From: a virus
Virus record (IMG/VR): IMGVR_UViG_3300028844_007041
Location: 1-60,349 of that record
Length of the DNA stretch: 60,349 nt
Reading direction: 5' to 3' (one strand)
This document shows positions 1-8,021 of the stretch, piece after piece. Each line of letters starts with the position of its first letter. Position 1 is the first letter of the stretch. The notes beneath the pieces are model-generated. The model had not been told where the DNA came from, did no database searches, and saw only the letters and a program-made list of their open reading frames with translations. The position numbers were made by a program, and so were the translations under genes.

Positions 1-15
1 TATGCTTGTTGCCAT
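1..15 (-). CDS. possible start of the next gene, cut by window edge
   Basis: An ATG at 15-13 overlaps the TAA of the 211-residue fibre gene as TAATG, the same coupling seen at other junctions in this block. Only five codons (M A T S I) are visible before the window ends, so no function can be suggested. It may not be a gene. Confidence 0.35.
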
Positions 16-650
16 TATACCACTGTCCAAACTGAGTTAGCAGGCACTGTAACAACCACACCATCTGCGATTGTGATCGGTCCTGCACTGAGAGCATTCT
101 TGCCATCAGTGATTGTATCTGATTCGGTTAGAATGTTGCTGTTCTCATAGAACATATCTGCCTTCGCACCGGCATCTAAATTCAATCCTGCAGTGTTTAC
201 GGCAGAGATTGGAATGCCATTTTCGGTCAAAGCAATTGAATCCAATGAGATTGAATTTGCAGTTATATTTATTTTATCAAGTTCAATTTGACCATCAAGA
301 GCATCAATTGAAATTGAGTTTGCGGTAACTTCAACTGCTTCAATTGGTATTGAATCTGGCTGTAAATTTAACTTGTCAACATTGATTGAGTTATCCTTAA
401 CTTCAACAATTGCTGTACGATATTCAAGAGCAACTACATCACCAACTAAGGCAGGTGTGTTGAGCAATACAGTTGAACCATCATCAGCAAGAAAGTCTTC
501 TTCAGCCAACCGCACACCGTTACGATATACAGAGATGTAGCCCGGTAGATATCCTTGTGTGGTAAAACCGGCTTGTGTTTCTTCTGTGATTGTATGTTCT
601 TCTCGATACTCAGTTGTTTGAAGAACAGGAATATTACCAATGTATGACAT
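15..650 (-). CDS. short tail-fibre-like structural protein, 211 aa
   Basis: Probable fibre or fibre-adaptor protein. The N-terminal 80 residues form a beta module with the motif YISVYRNGVRLAEEDF, the same module type found twice in the 374-residue protein at 5493-6617. The middle (about 85-160) is an irregular repeat built on NSI-I--L, likely a beta-rich shaft. The C-terminus (NALSAGPITI...VTVPANSVWTVV) is an end module I recognise from tail fibres of aquatic phages. The gene lies 1 nt downstream of the assembly-chaperone gene, fitting a fibre/chaperone pair. Function is inferred from architecture and position. Confidence 0.7.
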   Translation of the reverse strand: MSYIGNIPVLQTTEYREEHTITEETQAGFTTQGYLPGYISVYRNGVRLAEEDFLADDGSTVLLNTPALVGDVVALEYRTAIVEVKDNSINVDKLNLQPDSIPIEAVEVTANSISIDALDGQIELDKINITANSISLDSIALTENGIPISAVNTAGLNLDAGAKADMFYENSNILTESDTITDGKNALSAGPITIADGVVVTVPANSVWTVV

Positions 651-651
651 G

Positions 652-1005
652 TTATGCTGGTTTTGTTGGCCAGGTGACGTTTGTTAGATTGCCATCCGCA
701 TCTAATTGTGGATCAGCAGTTGTTGTTAAGTCTCGAAGAGCTTGGCGATAGTCATACCACAATTGCTTGTCAGGATGGTCATAGTCAGCAAGTCCCCAAG
801 GCGTGTCTGTTTCTGCTAACAGTCGATCTCTTTCTGCTCTCAATTGAACATCCGCTGGTGTAACATCAGCAGGTTCAGGAGAGTTACCTTCTGCTAACCA
901 TTTTTTGTATTCCTCATAGTCACGATTACCAGGAGCAACAGGAATGTGTGCGCCATCTGCTAATCGTATGATCATTAATTCTGGTTGTTGTGATAGTTTA
1001 TACAT
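652..1005 (-). CDS. tail fibre assembly chaperone-like protein, 117 aa
   Basis: Resembles the small phage tail assembly chaperone family (Phage_tail_APC type). The family hallmarks are visible at the C-terminus: ERDRLLAETD, then WYDYRQALRDLTTTADPQ and a closing VTWPTKPA. The N-terminal half is variable and contains a YEEYKKWLAEGN helix. Such proteins are not part of the virion but help fibre polypeptides fold or attach. It sits between three adhesin genes and the 211-residue fibre gene, as expected. Which fibre it serves cannot be read from the sequence. Confidence 0.75.
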   Translation of the reverse strand: MYKLSQQPELMIIRLADGAHIPVAPGNRDYEEYKKWLAEGNSPEPADVTPADVQLRAERDRLLAETDTPWGLADYDHPDKQLWYDYRQALRDLTTTADPQLDADGNLTNVTWPTKPA

Positions 1006-1016
1006 ATTTTTTTCCT

Positions 1017-1946
1017 TTATAGTTCAGCATCTATATCAAATTTCACTCTGACGAAGACATTTCCGGTGGGCTTCTCAGGTCTTGCCCAAAACCAAGCACC
1101 GTCTTTTCTAACATCAATTAGACCGACTTTACTAGTATCTGTAAAATTAGTAAGGTCGCCACTATAAAAATCTGTTGTTTTTACTGTTGGAGTATTTCTC
1201 ATTTCTACAGGCCATGTAACTGAACAACCTACAAAATATCCGGCAGCTTGTGGTACGCCATACCATTTACCAAACCAACCCTTACAAAAATACCTTTGAC
1301 ATAAACTTAGTTCCAAACCATAAGGCCGATGCTCAAATGGTGTAGCAACTTCTCCTTCTTCAAGCTGGATCATTGTTATATCATAAGTAACCCCATCAGT
1401 CAAATTATTAATAATATATTGATTTGATGTTCCTAAAGCAGGTACTGTTGTTTTAAAAGTTCTTGTAAATTTTTGCCAAGAAGTAGTTACATCAATAAAA
1501 AAATCATCATTGATTCTTGCTGTTTCAGTATGGTCATAAACAAATCCAAAATTTATTGTAGAAGCTTGACTTGCTTTTATCCAGGCTGAAAGTGTTACTG
1601 TTTTTTCATATCGATAATTTTCGATGTTTTGAAATAAACCCCTACCTCCATTATAACCTTGACCTTCATCTGATATTCGCAAAACATTTACTGTTTGCCC
1701 ATCAACAACATCAGTTATCTTTTGACTTCTTCCTTTATTATGCCACCAACGGTCGGCTGTATATATACCCCATGAATTATTTCCATTAGTTATATCTTCT
1801 GACCTTTGCCAAACATCAAAGTTTCCATTGATCAACTTATTTCGAAACGATAGCACCGGTGGTGGTATCTCAACCGGGTTCGCAACCGATAACTCGTTAC
1901 CTTGTGTGTCTATAATTTGATCAATGTTGCGTAAAATCTTTGCCAT
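1017..1946 (-). CDS. receptor-binding-type tail protein, 309 aa (paralog 1 of 3)
   Basis: First of three tandem paralogs. After a distinct 30-residue N-terminus comes PVLSFRNKLINGNFDVWQR, then TADRWW, a jelly-roll-like region with TLSAWIKAS and TTSWQKFTRTF, and the closing motif EEGEVATPFEHRPYGLELS followed by LCQRYF. The fold suggests a carbohydrate-binding (CBM4/9-like) beta sandwich at about residues 35-215. The last 90 residues differ from the paralogs and end in AEL, so they are probably the specificity tip. Receptor binding is inferred from family resemblance and from the adjacent chaperone gene. Confidence 0.7.
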   Translation of the reverse strand: MAKILRNIDQIIDTQGNELSVANPVEIPPPVLSFRNKLINGNFDVWQRSEDITNGNNSWGIYTADRWWHNKGRSQKITDVVDGQTVNVLRISDEGQGYNGGRGLFQNIENYRYEKTVTLSAWIKASQASTINFGFVYDHTETARINDDFFIDVTTSWQKFTRTFKTTVPALGTSNQYIINNLTDGVTYDITMIQLEEGEVATPFEHRPYGLELSLCQRYFCKGWFGKWYGVPQAAGYFVGCSVTWPVEMRNTPTVKTTDFYSGDLTNFTDTSKVGLIDVRKDGAWFWARPEKPTGNVFVRVKFDIDAEL

Positions 1947-1955
1947 GTATTACCT

Positions 1956-3239
1956 TTATAGTTCTGCCTCTGCTGCCCAATTAAACGCAATGATATTACC
2001 TGTTGTATCGGGTGTGTCAACAGGATTTGAATAATTTAAAACATAAAATCCAGTTTCCGTTACGCTATAAACTGTACTATATGTAAACGCTTGATTTGAA
2101 CTTGAAACCCAAGCTGCCCGATTAGCAGTAGTGCTAAAGGGGTTATAAATTATCGTGGTTGCTCCTGCTATTCTTTTTCGTTCCTTGAAAACTATTGGTA
2201 CTGCCATTCCGTATCCGCTCTGCCGATGCGAATACACAACTGTTGTCTCACCGGTATTATTGGCTGGTACAGTGTTTAGATTAAATGATTTTTCGTAGTA
2301 CCTCTGACATAAACTTAGTTCCAAACCATAAGGCCGTTGCTCGAATGGTGTGGCAACTGGTCCTTCTTCAAACTGGACTTGAGTTATCCATATAGTGTCA
2401 GATACACCTGAATTACTAATAGTATCACCAGTTCTCCATCGTATTGGGTGTATATATGTATTTCCTGAACCACCAGCGGTTGAACTAAAATTAGAAGGAA
2501 ATGTTACTGTTCTGCTAATAAATTGCCAATCTCCAGTGAATGTATATTGTTCACCTTCCGCTAACCATCCAATAGACATATGAAATGTTTTACCCGCAGG
2601 ACCTTTAACATACGCACTTAAAGTGTAAGTTTTTCCATCCAAGTATCTATTTAAATCTTCTATTATTTGATAGAAACCATTTGAATAATTAGTACTGGAT
2701 ATTGTAAGCGAATATTTAGAATTATTATTTGGAACATCACTACTTTGACTTGCTGTGACTGTAGCTGAATCATTAGCCACTATCCACCTATCAGTAGTAT
2801 ATAATGAGGATGCTAAAGTAAAACTTGTCCCACGTTGCCAAACATCAAAATTCCCATTAATAATCTTATTTCGAAACGATAAGACTGGCGCTGGTGTTTC
2901 AGGTATCACAGGTGCTGGTGAGTTGACCCAATTGTTCGCACTCGCATTGTAAGCAAGTATCTCACCATCGGCTGGATTGATTGCATTGATTTCAATCAAA
3001 TCAACATTTGCTACCGTGTTTGAAACTGTTGTTGCATCATAGAATTCATCTGTACCATCTGTGCTATATGAAATACCACTGTTGTACATTGCAGAAGATA
3101 TATCACCAAGTTCTTTGATCAATTCTGAGTTGGTGTTTGCACGAACAATAGCACCCTCAATCTCAGTGACTTGATCTGCTAAGTCTGTTAATTCGTTTAC
3201 GTCTGTTGCGAGTGATGCTAATACGTTTGCTTTACTCAT
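1956..3239 (-). CDS. receptor-binding-type tail protein, 427 aa (paralog 2 of 3)
   Basis: Shares with its neighbours the module that begins PVLSFRNKIINGNFDVWQR (about residue 120) and ends VATPFEQRPYGLELS plus LCQRYY (about 320). The N-terminal 110 residues are unique: a helical start (VNELTDLADQVTEIEG) followed by an NPADGEILAYNASANNWVN unit typical of phage fibre shafts. The tip after residue 325 is unlike paralogs 1 and 3 but keeps the terminal AEL. The gene is 9 nt below paralog 3. Likely a trimeric adhesin; the function is an inference. Confidence 0.7.
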   Translation of the reverse strand: MSKANVLASLATDVNELTDLADQVTEIEGAIVRANTNSELIKELGDISSAMYNSGISYSTDGTDEFYDATTVSNTVANVDLIEINAINPADGEILAYNASANNWVNSPAPVIPETPAPVLSFRNKIINGNFDVWQRGTSFTLASSLYTTDRWIVANDSATVTASQSSDVPNNNSKYSLTISSTNYSNGFYQIIEDLNRYLDGKTYTLSAYVKGPAGKTFHMSIGWLAEGEQYTFTGDWQFISRTVTFPSNFSSTAGGSGNTYIHPIRWRTGDTISNSGVSDTIWITQVQFEEGPVATPFEQRPYGLELSLCQRYYEKSFNLNTVPANNTGETTVVYSHRQSGYGMAVPIVFKERKRIAGATTIIYNPFSTTANRAAWVSSSNQAFTYSTVYSVTETGFYVLNYSNPVDTPDTTGNIIAFNWAAEAEL

Positions 3240-3248
3240 AAATTACCT

Positions 3249-4529
3249 TTATAGTTCTGCATCTGCTTCATAAGCAAATGCAAGTCCATATGAAGTTCCT
3301 ACACCATCAGCTTGCCACCCAAGATGAGTTGAACTTGAAGCACTTGAAATCGTTACCGCTCCTCCAGCACTGTTTTTCGTGCCTATAAAAATTACTGTAG
3401 GGTTCACTCTTTTTTCAACCAAAAAAGGTTGTCCAGACCTAATATAACTTGTATGATATCCTGTTGAACAGTATGAATTCTTACCTTTTTCAAAGTATCT
3501 TCGGCATAAATTTAATTCCAAACCATACGGCCGATGCTCAAATGGTGTGGCAACTGGTCCTTCTTCAAGCTGGACTTGAGCTATTGACAAATCAAAAGCG
3601 GAAGTATGAGCCGTAGGTGAAAGAATCTCAATTGCTAGATAACTAGCATTACTTTCTCCTAAAGTTGCTCCTGTCAAAGACGGAATATTAAGTTGAAATG
3701 TAAATTTCTGCCAAGATGTTGTAATTTCTCCAATAGCAGTACTAACATTACTTACAGTACCACCTGCTTGACCTGTAGTTTGTTGTCTGTATCGTATCTG
3801 TAGAGAGTCAGCAGCAATTGTTGAGCTTGACTTTAAATATAGTGATAAAGTTGCAGTTTTTCCAGCAAGCGTTCTCACATTTTCGACATACTGGGCAAAA
3901 ACTATATTGGCAGCTGGGTTAGTTGTTACTGTCCATTTTGCAAAATAATCTGGGTTATAGGGAACGTCAGTTTGACCAGGATTAAAGTTTTCTCTTGTTA
4001 GCGTCCCTGTGAAGTTAGTTCCTACAAATCTCCATCTATCAGCAGAATATGAGTTCGTACTATTACTGATTGTAAATGAAGTGTCTCGTTGCCAAACGTC
4101 AAAGTTTCCATTGATGACCTTATTTCGAAACATGTATGAGGAAGCAGGCGCAACTGTATTTCCCAGAGTCAATGACCCGGCACCTTCTACGCCCGTATGG
4201 CTTGCTAATATATTTCCACCGATTATGATTTCACCACCAGCAGGGTATGTGATGTTCTCAACACTATCTTCAAGAAGTCCAATTGAAGTGTCTAAACTTG
4301 TGATGTCTTGTTCAATTGAATCAAGTTGCGTTTCAATCGGAGTGAAATCAACACCAGCAATTGTACCATCAGAAGCAATGATTGTATTACCATTTTGATC
4401 TTTGATGCTGGCACCTTCTTTCAAATAGTATGAACCATCCTGCTCAATGATGTTTGTATTACCATCTCGAATTGGAAGGTCTACCTTTGCAAAGTTGACC
4501 GCTTTTGCCTTACCAATATATCCACTCAT
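3249..4529 (-). CDS. receptor-binding-type tail protein, 426 aa (paralog 3 of 3)
   Basis: Third member of the tandem set. N-terminus MSGYIGKAKAV is followed by short repeats with coiled-coil character (ETQLDSIEQDITSLD). The shared adhesin module runs from RNKVINGNFDVWQR (about 133) to VATPFEHRPYGLELN and LCRRYF (about 335), then a distinct tip ending DAEL. Its ATG overlaps, as ATGA, the stop of the degenerate companion gene at 4526-4667, so the two were once translationally coupled. Exact role unknown. Confidence 0.7.
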   Translation of the reverse strand: MSGYIGKAKAVNFAKVDLPIRDGNTNIIEQDGSYYLKEGASIKDQNGNTIIASDGTIAGVDFTPIETQLDSIEQDITSLDTSIGLLEDSVENITYPAGGEIIIGGNILASHTGVEGAGSLTLGNTVAPASSYMFRNKVINGNFDVWQRDTSFTISNSTNSYSADRWRFVGTNFTGTLTRENFNPGQTDVPYNPDYFAKWTVTTNPAANIVFAQYVENVRTLAGKTATLSLYLKSSSTIAADSLQIRYRQQTTGQAGGTVSNVSTAIGEITTSWQKFTFQLNIPSLTGATLGESNASYLAIEILSPTAHTSAFDLSIAQVQLEEGPVATPFEHRPYGLELNLCRRYFEKGKNSYCSTGYHTSYIRSGQPFLVEKRVNPTVIFIGTKNSAGGAVTISSASSSTHLGWQADGVGTSYGLAFAYEADAEL

Positions 4530-4667
4530 AGTTCAAGAACCGTTAATGTACAATCAATTGAATTGTTTGCAGATGCACTGACTGTGACTATTTCGTTTTG
4601 TTCATGTGGTATAAACTACTTGACCATCTGTTGTTGCCGTTTCTGCTTTTCTTTTAAATGCTGCCAT
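4526..4667 (-). pseudogene. wreck of a third 114-aa companion protein
   Basis: An ATG at 4667 opens MAAFKRKAETATTDGQVVYT, then a stop appears after 21 codons. In another frame the DNA directly below encodes EQNEIVTVSASANNSIDCTL followed by TVLEL and TGA at 4526. These two pieces match the N-terminal start and C-terminal end of the intact companions at 7674-8018 (C-terminus NDEVIISSTIANSFDAVLSL) and 9613-9957, while the middle two-thirds is missing. The simplest reading is an internal out-of-frame deletion of about 200 bp in a once complete 114-residue gene. The ATGA coupling to the next gene survives. Confidence 0.7.
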
Positions 4668-4676
4668 TTTTTTATA

Positions 4677-5483
4677 TCATCCAAGTGCAATTGAAAATAT
4701 GATTGAATTGAGTGTGTCTTCATCGTCAAAATAGAAGCCACCCTCACCGTCTGTTTTGAGAACTTGCCCTGCGGTTCCATCTGTTATATTTAGATCAGTC
4801 AATGCGTTTACCTCTCTTGCAGCATTGTTTGCAAAGAAGAATGTGCCATCTCCATTTGCAGTCAGAACCTGGTCTTTTGTTGATGAAGAATCTACATCAA
4901 TTAGATTATTCAGGCGATGTGCAGTAGGTGTTGTAAACTTAAATGAGCCATCACCATTTGCTGTAAGATATTGACCGTTGTATGCTAAAGTTGATACATC
5001 AGTTAAACTGGAAAGCTTTGGTTCAATCGGTGTTGTGAACATGAATGTTCCATCACCATTTGCTGTAAGATATTGTCCATAGTCTGATGTTGTTGATACA
5101 TCATTCAGGTTTGATAGTCGATGTTCTGCAAGTGTCTGAAATGTAAATGATCCATCTCCATCTGTATGTAATACTTGACCATCTGTTCCATCAAGAATAC
5201 CAAGATCCATGATTGTATGTATTTCTCTTGCCGCATTGTTTGCGAAAAAGAAAGCACCATCACCAGTTGCAGTTAGCACTTGATTTGCAGTAGCGGTTGA
5301 ATTAACATCCTGCAATGCATTTAAAAACAATAAATTACTTACAGCACCTTCAATTTGACTTGAATCAACATTTGAGCCGAAGTCAACATCATTCAGATAA
5401 ACTTTGTTATCTGTCAAATCCATAACTGCATTTAATCGATTTGCTAATCGTGCAAATTCTCTTGCTTTACTTCTTGTTGCCAT
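4677..5483 (-). CDS. repeat-built tail fibre protein, 268 aa
   Basis: After an N-terminal helix (ATRSKAREFARLANRLNAV) the protein consists of about six units of roughly 38 residues with the core QVLTANGDGTFFFANN or QYLTANGDGSFKF, alternating with LNDV or LTDLNI segments. Such units build slender beta shafts in fibres of aquatic phages. Some units are nearly identical at DNA level, which favours recombination. The C-terminus NSIIFSIALG resembles the ends of two other fibres here. An AAAGG Shine-Dalgarno sequence lies upstream. Likely a minor fibre or adaptor. Confidence 0.65.
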   Translation of the reverse strand: MATRSKAREFARLANRLNAVMDLTDNKVYLNDVDFGSNVDSSQIEGAVSNLLFLNALQDVNSTATANQVLTATGDGAFFFANNAAREIHTIMDLGILDGTDGQVLHTDGDGSFTFQTLAEHRLSNLNDVSTTSDYGQYLTANGDGTFMFTTPIEPKLSSLTDVSTLAYNGQYLTANGDGSFKFTTPTAHRLNNLIDVDSSSTKDQVLTANGDGTFFFANNAAREVNALTDLNITDGTAGQVLKTDGEGGFYFDDEDTLNSIIFSIALG

Positions 5484-5492
5484 TTATGACCT

Positions 5493-6617
5493 TTAGAACT
5501 TGTATCCTTTCACTAGAATGTACCACCATCCGCTACTACCACTATTGCCATAGTTGTTGATCCAAAACTTATTTTCTTTGATTGGTATCCACTGTGAGGA
5601 GTACCACATTCCATAATTTGGTGTAAATCCATCACTTTCACCAGTATATACAATCGTCAAACATTGTTCACTTGCAAGACCACCAAAATGACTTGTAGGT
5701 TGTTGTCCACGTGAATCAACCCAATTTTTCACATCACTTCTTTGATTTCTTGTGAATGAACATGTTTGATGATCGGAAGAAGTTGCGGTCATGAAAATAT
5801 CTGCAAACACCCAAGTTGCTTCAATTGGTATTCTTTCGGTGTATGGTAAACTAATTTGAGCATTGAAAGCACTCGAAAATGAAACTTCATGATAGAAAGG
5901 TGCAATCTCAATAAATCCTATGTTGTGCTGAAAATTGTATGTACCATCTCCCTTGACTGTAAGCACTTGACCAACTTCTGTATTTGCAGAATCAATATCA
6001 GTGATTACGGAAACGTTTGTGTTTGCAAAATAGAAATTGCCGTCAGAGCCAACTTTTAATGTTTGATTTTCTTCAAAGACAGGATCAAAGTCTGATAGGT
6101 CACGGAAAGATTGTGTGTCACGATGAACACGATAGCCCGGTGCAAATAATTCTACTTCAATACGATCATCTTCACGAAGTGGTTCAATGAATGTAATTTC
6201 ATTTGCAGTGATTGATACTGTATAATCATTTGCAGTTAAACGAATACCATTATAATAAACATTTAAATCAAAACTGTTGTTGATATTTGTTTCAAGTGTG
6301 ATTGTTTGATCGTTTGCACTTGGCTTGAAACTCTCACGATAGTAACTACTTTTTGATAAGTTGGTAACTTCTGTTGTACCAACACACTCAATTATATCAT
6401 TTACATTCGGTGTATGAATCAGTGTTACATATTGACCAAGTGGCTCAACTAAGTAATCAACAGTTTCAATCAACTTCATTCCGTTTTTAAAAACGGATAC
6501 ATGATTTTCATCATACTTTACAGCAAATGATTTTTGAACACCATCGGCAGTGTGAGTTGTACGGTCTGAAACTTTATCAAGATATCTTGTAGGTGACGGC
6601 GCTCCAATAAATGGCAT
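5493..6617 (-). CDS. tail fibre-like protein, 374 aa
   Basis: Two related N-terminal beta modules (about residues 15-80 and 90-165) carry VSVFKNGMKLIETVDYLV and LNVYYNGIRLTANDYTV, a pattern common in phage fibre bases. They are followed by two QTLKVGSDGNFYFANT / QVLTVKGDGTYNF units like those of the neighbouring gene. The last 135 residues form a compact, aromatic-rich domain (MWYSSQWIPIKENKFWINN, SSGWWYILVKGYKF) that may be the tip. A structural role is likely; no enzymatic motif is visible. Confidence 0.65.
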   Translation of the reverse strand: MPFIGAPSPTRYLDKVSDRTTHTADGVQKSFAVKYDENHVSVFKNGMKLIETVDYLVEPLGQYVTLIHTPNVNDIIECVGTTEVTNLSKSSYYRESFKPSANDQTITLETNINNSFDLNVYYNGIRLTANDYTVSITANEITFIEPLREDDRIEVELFAPGYRVHRDTQSFRDLSDFDPVFEENQTLKVGSDGNFYFANTNVSVITDIDSANTEVGQVLTVKGDGTYNFQHNIGFIEIAPFYHEVSFSSAFNAQISLPYTERIPIEATWVFADIFMTATSSDHQTCSFTRNQRSDVKNWVDSRGQQPTSHFGGLASEQCLTIVYTGESDGFTPNYGMWYSSQWIPIKENKFWINNYGNSGSSGWWYILVKGYKF

Positions 6618-6629
6618 TCAATTTCTCCA

Positions 6630-6914
6630 TCATTCTGGTGTAATGTTTGCCATTTCGGCTTCAGTCTCTGCATTTCTTTCAACTGCAGTTTTTACCCAAC
6701 CTTCAGCAAAGGCCATTTGTACAATCTGATCTCGGTCACTCGGAATTGTTTTTCCAACTTCAAGACATTTGTCAACTGTAAGTTTTACAATTTCATCAAT
6801 TGCAATTCGGCAACGATTCTTCACAACGTTATCGATCCAATCTTGTTGGCTTAATGCTGCATATGATAATGCTTTATCTTCTGTATCTGTAAGTTCAACG
6901 GTATATGTTTTCAT
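6630..6914 (-). CDS. small helical protein of unknown function, 94 aa
   Basis: Predicted all-helical and acidic, with ALSYAALSQQDWIDNVVKNR and a conserved-looking core CRIAIDEIVKLTVDKCLEVG. I recall similar short proteins beside fibre genes of aquatic T4-like phages but know no function. Placement between two fibre genes is compatible with a fibre-assembly or structural accessory role. No signal peptide or membrane segment is visible. Confidence 0.6.
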   Translation of the reverse strand: MKTYTVELTDTEDKALSYAALSQQDWIDNVVKNRCRIAIDEIVKLTVDKCLEVGKTIPSDRDQIVQMAFAEGWVKTAVERNAETEAEMANITPE

Positions 6915-6927
6915 AAGTTCTTTTCTT

Positions 6928-7677
6928 TTAAATTAGATAATGTGTAGCCCAGAACCAGTCATTACCTCCTTGAGGATCACCTAAGTACCACCATTCAACA
7001 TAATCATTTGCTTTTAGATTACAAACTTCATTTACTGAAACTGTTGCCCAGACCACACCAGATTTATAGCCCATACCTTTTTTCTCACCATTAATTACTA
7101 ATCGTAACATTGAGATTGTTGGTGCTGCTTTGAATGTGCATTGTGCCGCCAGGGCATATAGACCATCAACAGGTGCAATAAAACGATGTGTTGCTGTATT
7201 ATAACAAGCTGGGTTTGTTGCTTTTACGGAAAGCGGTGCAGAGGCTGCTTTACCTTCTGTTTCTTGCAAACCTGCATTGTAGTAAACACGGCAATATGGT
7301 CTGTATGGTACAGTGACGTACCCTTCTTCTGAAATTTTCCAGATTGTTCCATTTAAAGTATTTTCGTAATGTATAGTATCACTGACTACTTTTAATTCTG
7401 GTGATGCAAGATTCTTGACATTATGTACAATTAATTCATTTGTAATATTAGCATCAGTACAACTGATTGAACCATCAAGAAGTTCAACTGTATTTGCTTT
7501 GAGTGAATTGATTTGTACAGTGTTTGCATCAATATCATTAACTTCTGCAGAATTGATCGTAGTTGTTGTGATTGAAACATTGTTTGAATCAATTTGTTCA
7601 AATCCTAAAACTTCTTTAGTATTATATGATTCTACAGGATCAATAACATTTTTTGCAATGTTAAAATTTTTTGTCAT
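6928..7677 (-). CDS. C1q/TNF-like tail protein, 249 aa
   Basis: The N-terminal 110 residues are a low-complexity beta shaft (NSAEVNDIDANTVQINSLKANT). The C-terminal 130 residues look like a C1q/TNF jelly roll: HRFIAPVDGLYALAAQCTF, then LRLVINGEKKGMGY, then NLKANDYVEWWYLG and a closing FWATHYLI. These match the family pattern of a G-Y-x-F strand, an L-x-V-N-G strand and an aromatic last strand. Such domains trimerise and bind ligands at fibre tips. The ATG overlaps the stop of the 114-residue companion as ATGA (7674-7677), implying coupled synthesis. Confidence 0.65.
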   Translation of the reverse strand: MTKNFNIAKNVIDPVESYNTKEVLGFEQIDSNNVSITTTTINSAEVNDIDANTVQINSLKANTVELLDGSISCTDANITNELIVHNVKNLASPELKVVSDTIHYENTLNGTIWKISEEGYVTVPYRPYCRVYYNAGLQETEGKAASAPLSVKATNPACYNTATHRFIAPVDGLYALAAQCTFKAAPTISMLRLVINGEKKGMGYKSGVVWATVSVNEVCNLKANDYVEWWYLGDPQGGNDWFWATHYLI

Positions 7678-8018
7678 GTCTGCTCTACAAGAGATAATAC
7701 AGCATCAAATGAATTTGCAATTGTTGAACTAATTATTACTTCATCATTTGCGTTTAACACCATTTTATTTCCTTGCATGATTTCAAGTGATGAACCAACA
7801 TTAATTACAACATCTTTCAAATAGTGTACAGTTTGTCCAGCATCATCATCTTTCAATTTAACAGAAACAGAGATTAAATCATTGTGCAAATTTGAAATTG
7901 TAAAGCCGATCATAATTGTAGTATTTGATAATGGCACGGTATATACAGTTGCGTCATCAAGTGCATTCGTATAATTTACACCACCATTATATGTTTTTGA
8001 TAAAAGTTTATTAGCCAT
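7674..8018 (-). CDS. 114-aa beta-rich companion protein (paralog A)
   Basis: A small single-domain protein predicted to be a beta sandwich: VYTVPLSNTTIMIGFTISNL, then ISVSVKLKDD, then SSLEIMQGNKMVLNANDEVI and a final DAVLSLVEQT strand. It is paralogous to the intact 9613-9957 gene and to the broken gene at 4526-4667. Each copy sits directly upstream of a fibre gene and here overlaps it by 4 nt. A fibre-associated capping or collar role is plausible but unproven. Confidence 0.6.
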   Translation of the reverse strand: MANKLLSKTYNGGVNYTNALDDATVYTVPLSNTTIMIGFTISNLHNDLISVSVKLKDDDAGQTVHYLKDVVINVGSSLEIMQGNKMVLNANDEVIISSTIANSFDAVLSLVEQT

Positions 8019-8021
8019 TAA

